From the NCBI RefSeq assembly GCF_017921835.1, contig NZ_JAGEMN010000002.1:1-64000 (forward strand): a stretch of 64,000 nt of DNA. The letters are read 5' to 3'. This DNA comes from Sporosarcina sp. 6E9. Its GTDB lineage: Bacteria; Bacillota; Bacilli; Bacillales_A; Planococcaceae. The position numbers and the translations under genes are program-made. Positions within the stretch are counted from its first letter, which is position 1. Every line of letters begins with the position of its first letter. Below, piece by piece: positions 62,212 to 64,000 of the stretch. The notes beneath the pieces are model-generated. The model saw only the letters and a program-made list of their open reading frames with translations. It was not told the DNA's origin and did no database searches.

Positions 62212-63621
62212 TTAAGCATGAACCGCATTCATTTCACGCACATCTACGAAACGGCCTTTAACTGCAGCTGCGGCAGCCATTGCCGGACTCATCAAGTGAG
62301 TTCGTGAACCCGCGCCTTGTCTACCTTCAAAGTTACGGTTGGATGTTGAAGCACATCGCTCACCTGCAGGGACAACATCATCATTCATCGCTAAACACAT
62401 GCTGCAACCAGATTCGCGCCATTCGAAGCCTGCTTCTAGGAATACTTTGTCTAATCCCTCATCTTCAGCTTGTTTTTTTACCGTGCGGGATCCTGGTACG
62501 ACAATTGCGGTCACTGATTGATGAACCTTTTGACCTTCTATCACTTTTGCCGCGGCGCGTAAATCACTTAGCCTAGCATTCGTGCATGATCCGATAAACA
62601 CGTTTTGGATCTCGATTTCGGTTAACGGCATCCCTTCTTCTAGTCCCATATATTCAAGTGCATTTTTCAATGACTCTTTATCCGATTCCGAGCTAAAATC
62701 TGATTCGTATGGAACATGGCTTGAAATACCTGCCCCCATTGAAGGGTTCGTTCCCCAAGTCACGAAAGGCTCGATGTCATTCGCATCTATTTCAACAACT
62801 TTGTCGTACTGTGCACCTTCATCTGTTGCATATGACAGCCACTCTGCTGTAGCCTTTTCAAACGCTTCACCAGTTGGGACGTATTTACGACCTTTTAAAT
62901 AAGCTACTGTTGTCTCATCTGGACTGATTAATCCAGCTTTCGCACCTGCTTCGATGGACATATTACAAACCGTCATTCGCTCTTCCATCGTTAAATTACG
63001 AATGGCTTCGCCCGTGAATTCGATAATATGGCCATTTCCCATATCAATACCGAATTTCGCGATGATTGCTAGTATAATATCTTTGGCCGTAACGCCAAAA
63101 CCGAGTTCTCCGGAAATCCGCATTTCCATTGTTTTCGGACGCGCTTGCCAAAGTGTCTGTGTCGACAAAACGTGTTCAACTTCACTCGTGCCAATACCGA
63201 AAGCAATGGCTCCAAATGCACCATGTGTTGATGTATGGCTATCCCCGCAAACAATCGTTTTCCCAGGTTGCGTAAGACCGAGTTCCGGACCGATAATATG
63301 AACGATTCCTTGATCTGGATGATCCATATTCGCAAGCGGAACGCCGAACTCATCACAGTTTTCTTGTAGCGTATTCACTTGCTTTCTAGCTATCGGGTCT
63401 TTAATCGTCGGCAAATTTCTCGTTGGAATATTATGATCCATCGTCGCAAAACATAAATCAGGACGACGCACTTTTCGATTCGCAATACGCAATCCTTCAA
63501 AAGCTTGGGGAGACGTAACTTCATGCAATAGATGAAGGTCGATATAGAGCAGATCCGGCTTACCACTTTCTTCATAAACGACGTGCTGATCCCAAACTTT
63601 TTCGATAATTGTTTTAGCCAT
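62212..63621 (-). CDS. leuC: 3-isopropylmalate dehydratase large subunit
   Basis: A 469-residue aconitase-family subunit carrying the 4Fe-4S cluster. Cluster cysteines are in [12 protein letters not shown] and SGCSMC (CxxC), with further landmarks [18 protein letters not shown] and [13 protein letters not shown]. Works with LeuD. ATG start behind GAGGGGGAG; 17 bp after the end of leuB, in one operon. Confidence 0.97.
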   Translation of the reverse strand: MAKTIIEKVWDQHVVYEESGKPDLLYIDLHLLHEVTSPQAFEGLRIANRKVRRPDLCFATMDHNIPTRNLPTIKDPIARKQVNTLQENCDEFGVPLANMDHPDQGIVHIIGPELGLTQPGKTIVCGDSHTSTHGAFGAIAFGIGTSEVEHVLSTQTLWQARPKTMEMRISGELGFGVTAKDIILAIIAKFGIDMGNGHIIEFTGEAIRNLTMEERMTVCNMSIEAGAKAGLISPDETTVAYLKGRKYVPTGEAFEKATAEWLSYATDEGAQYDKVVEIDANDIEPFVTWGTNPSMGAGISSHVPYESDFSSESDKESLKNALEYMGLEEGMPLTEIEIQNVFIGSCTNARLSDLRAAAKVIEGQKVHQSVTAIVVPGSRTVKKQAEDEGLDKVFLEAGFEWRESGCSMCLAMNDDVVPAGERCASTSNRNFEGRQGAGSRTHLMSPAMAAAAAVKGRFVDVREMNAVHA

Positions 63622-63638
63622 CTTGCTCCCCCTCTATA

Positions 63639-64000
<362 letters not shown>

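Overview
The window looks like ordinary chromosome of a low-GC, Gram-positive, endospore-forming member of the Bacillales. The best guess is Planococcaceae, close to Sporosarcina; this is an inference from protein flavour, not a database result. Supporting evidence: strong AGGAGG-type ribosome binding sites with very frequent TTG and GTG starts; a gamma-type small acid-soluble spore protein behind a sigma-G-like promoter; YndM, YusW, YhgE, YczE, DegV, SE1832 and YtrA-like families; sigma-B-like and ECF promoters; a perfect catabolite-responsive element; and a leu operon with ilvA behind it. There is one tRNA gene and one insertion-sequence end. No rRNA, prophage or CRISPR was seen.

Layout. 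1-127: right end of an IS3-family element. 150-4736: the threonine-degradation pair tdh and kbl, split by two small plus-strand genes, then a P-loop NTPase. 4987-8348: YczE-type membrane protein, YbaK deacylase, topoisomerase III. 8672-9782: ECF sigma factor with its anti-sigma. 9835-16715: Na+/H+ antiporter, SpsG-like glycosyltransferase, PLD-like protein, a second ECF sigma factor without an anti-sigma gene, CNNM/CBS protein. 16881-21808: M20 dipeptidase, DegV, amidase, tRNA-Ala(GGC), DUF2804, YusW lipoprotein. 21852-28351: heterodimeric ABC exporter and a YtrA-type GntR/ABC operon. 28400-34434: YndM, spore protein, EamA transporter, PAS-GGDEF-EAL protein, AtoE, a sigma-B-type stress dehydrogenase. 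34529-39730: a 174-bp structured repeat, YhgE with its TetR regulator, AIM24, a serpin lipoprotein. 39837-42552: lysine catabolism (lysine 6-dehydrogenase and aldehyde dehydrogenase) behind a cre site. 42909-50806: two SEC-C paralogues around a TetR/MFS pair, then glpK. 50943-58418: an envelope-sensing locus with a hybrid histidine kinase, OmpR-type regulator, membrane proteins and two paralogous lipoproteins. 58703-64000: choline-kinase-like gene, a frameshifted aspartate dehydrogenase, ilvA with a broken start, leuD, leuC and the end of leuB.

The most unusual content lies in the gaps between genes. Three gaps (19.9, 42.7 and 58.6 kb) hold arrays of an 11-nt core, AAACGACYAAA-like, repeated exactly every 21 bp with unrelated sequence between cores. 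Each array lies just past the intrinsic terminator of the neighbouring gene or tRNA. Three other gaps (8.5, 13.2 and 46.6 kb) hold a second family, TTTGCTTGCA repeated every 20-21 bp and closed by a shared tail (AAGTCGGGAC-like). A short core conserved at a spacing of two helical turns, with free spacers, resembles phased protein-binding sites (iteron-like) more than a minisatellite or coding repeat. I know of no description of either family. A second lead is a predicted regulon of the two-component system: TTAACC direct repeats sit at the -35 position of both the lipoprotein operon and the DUF4870-type operon on either side of the kinase.
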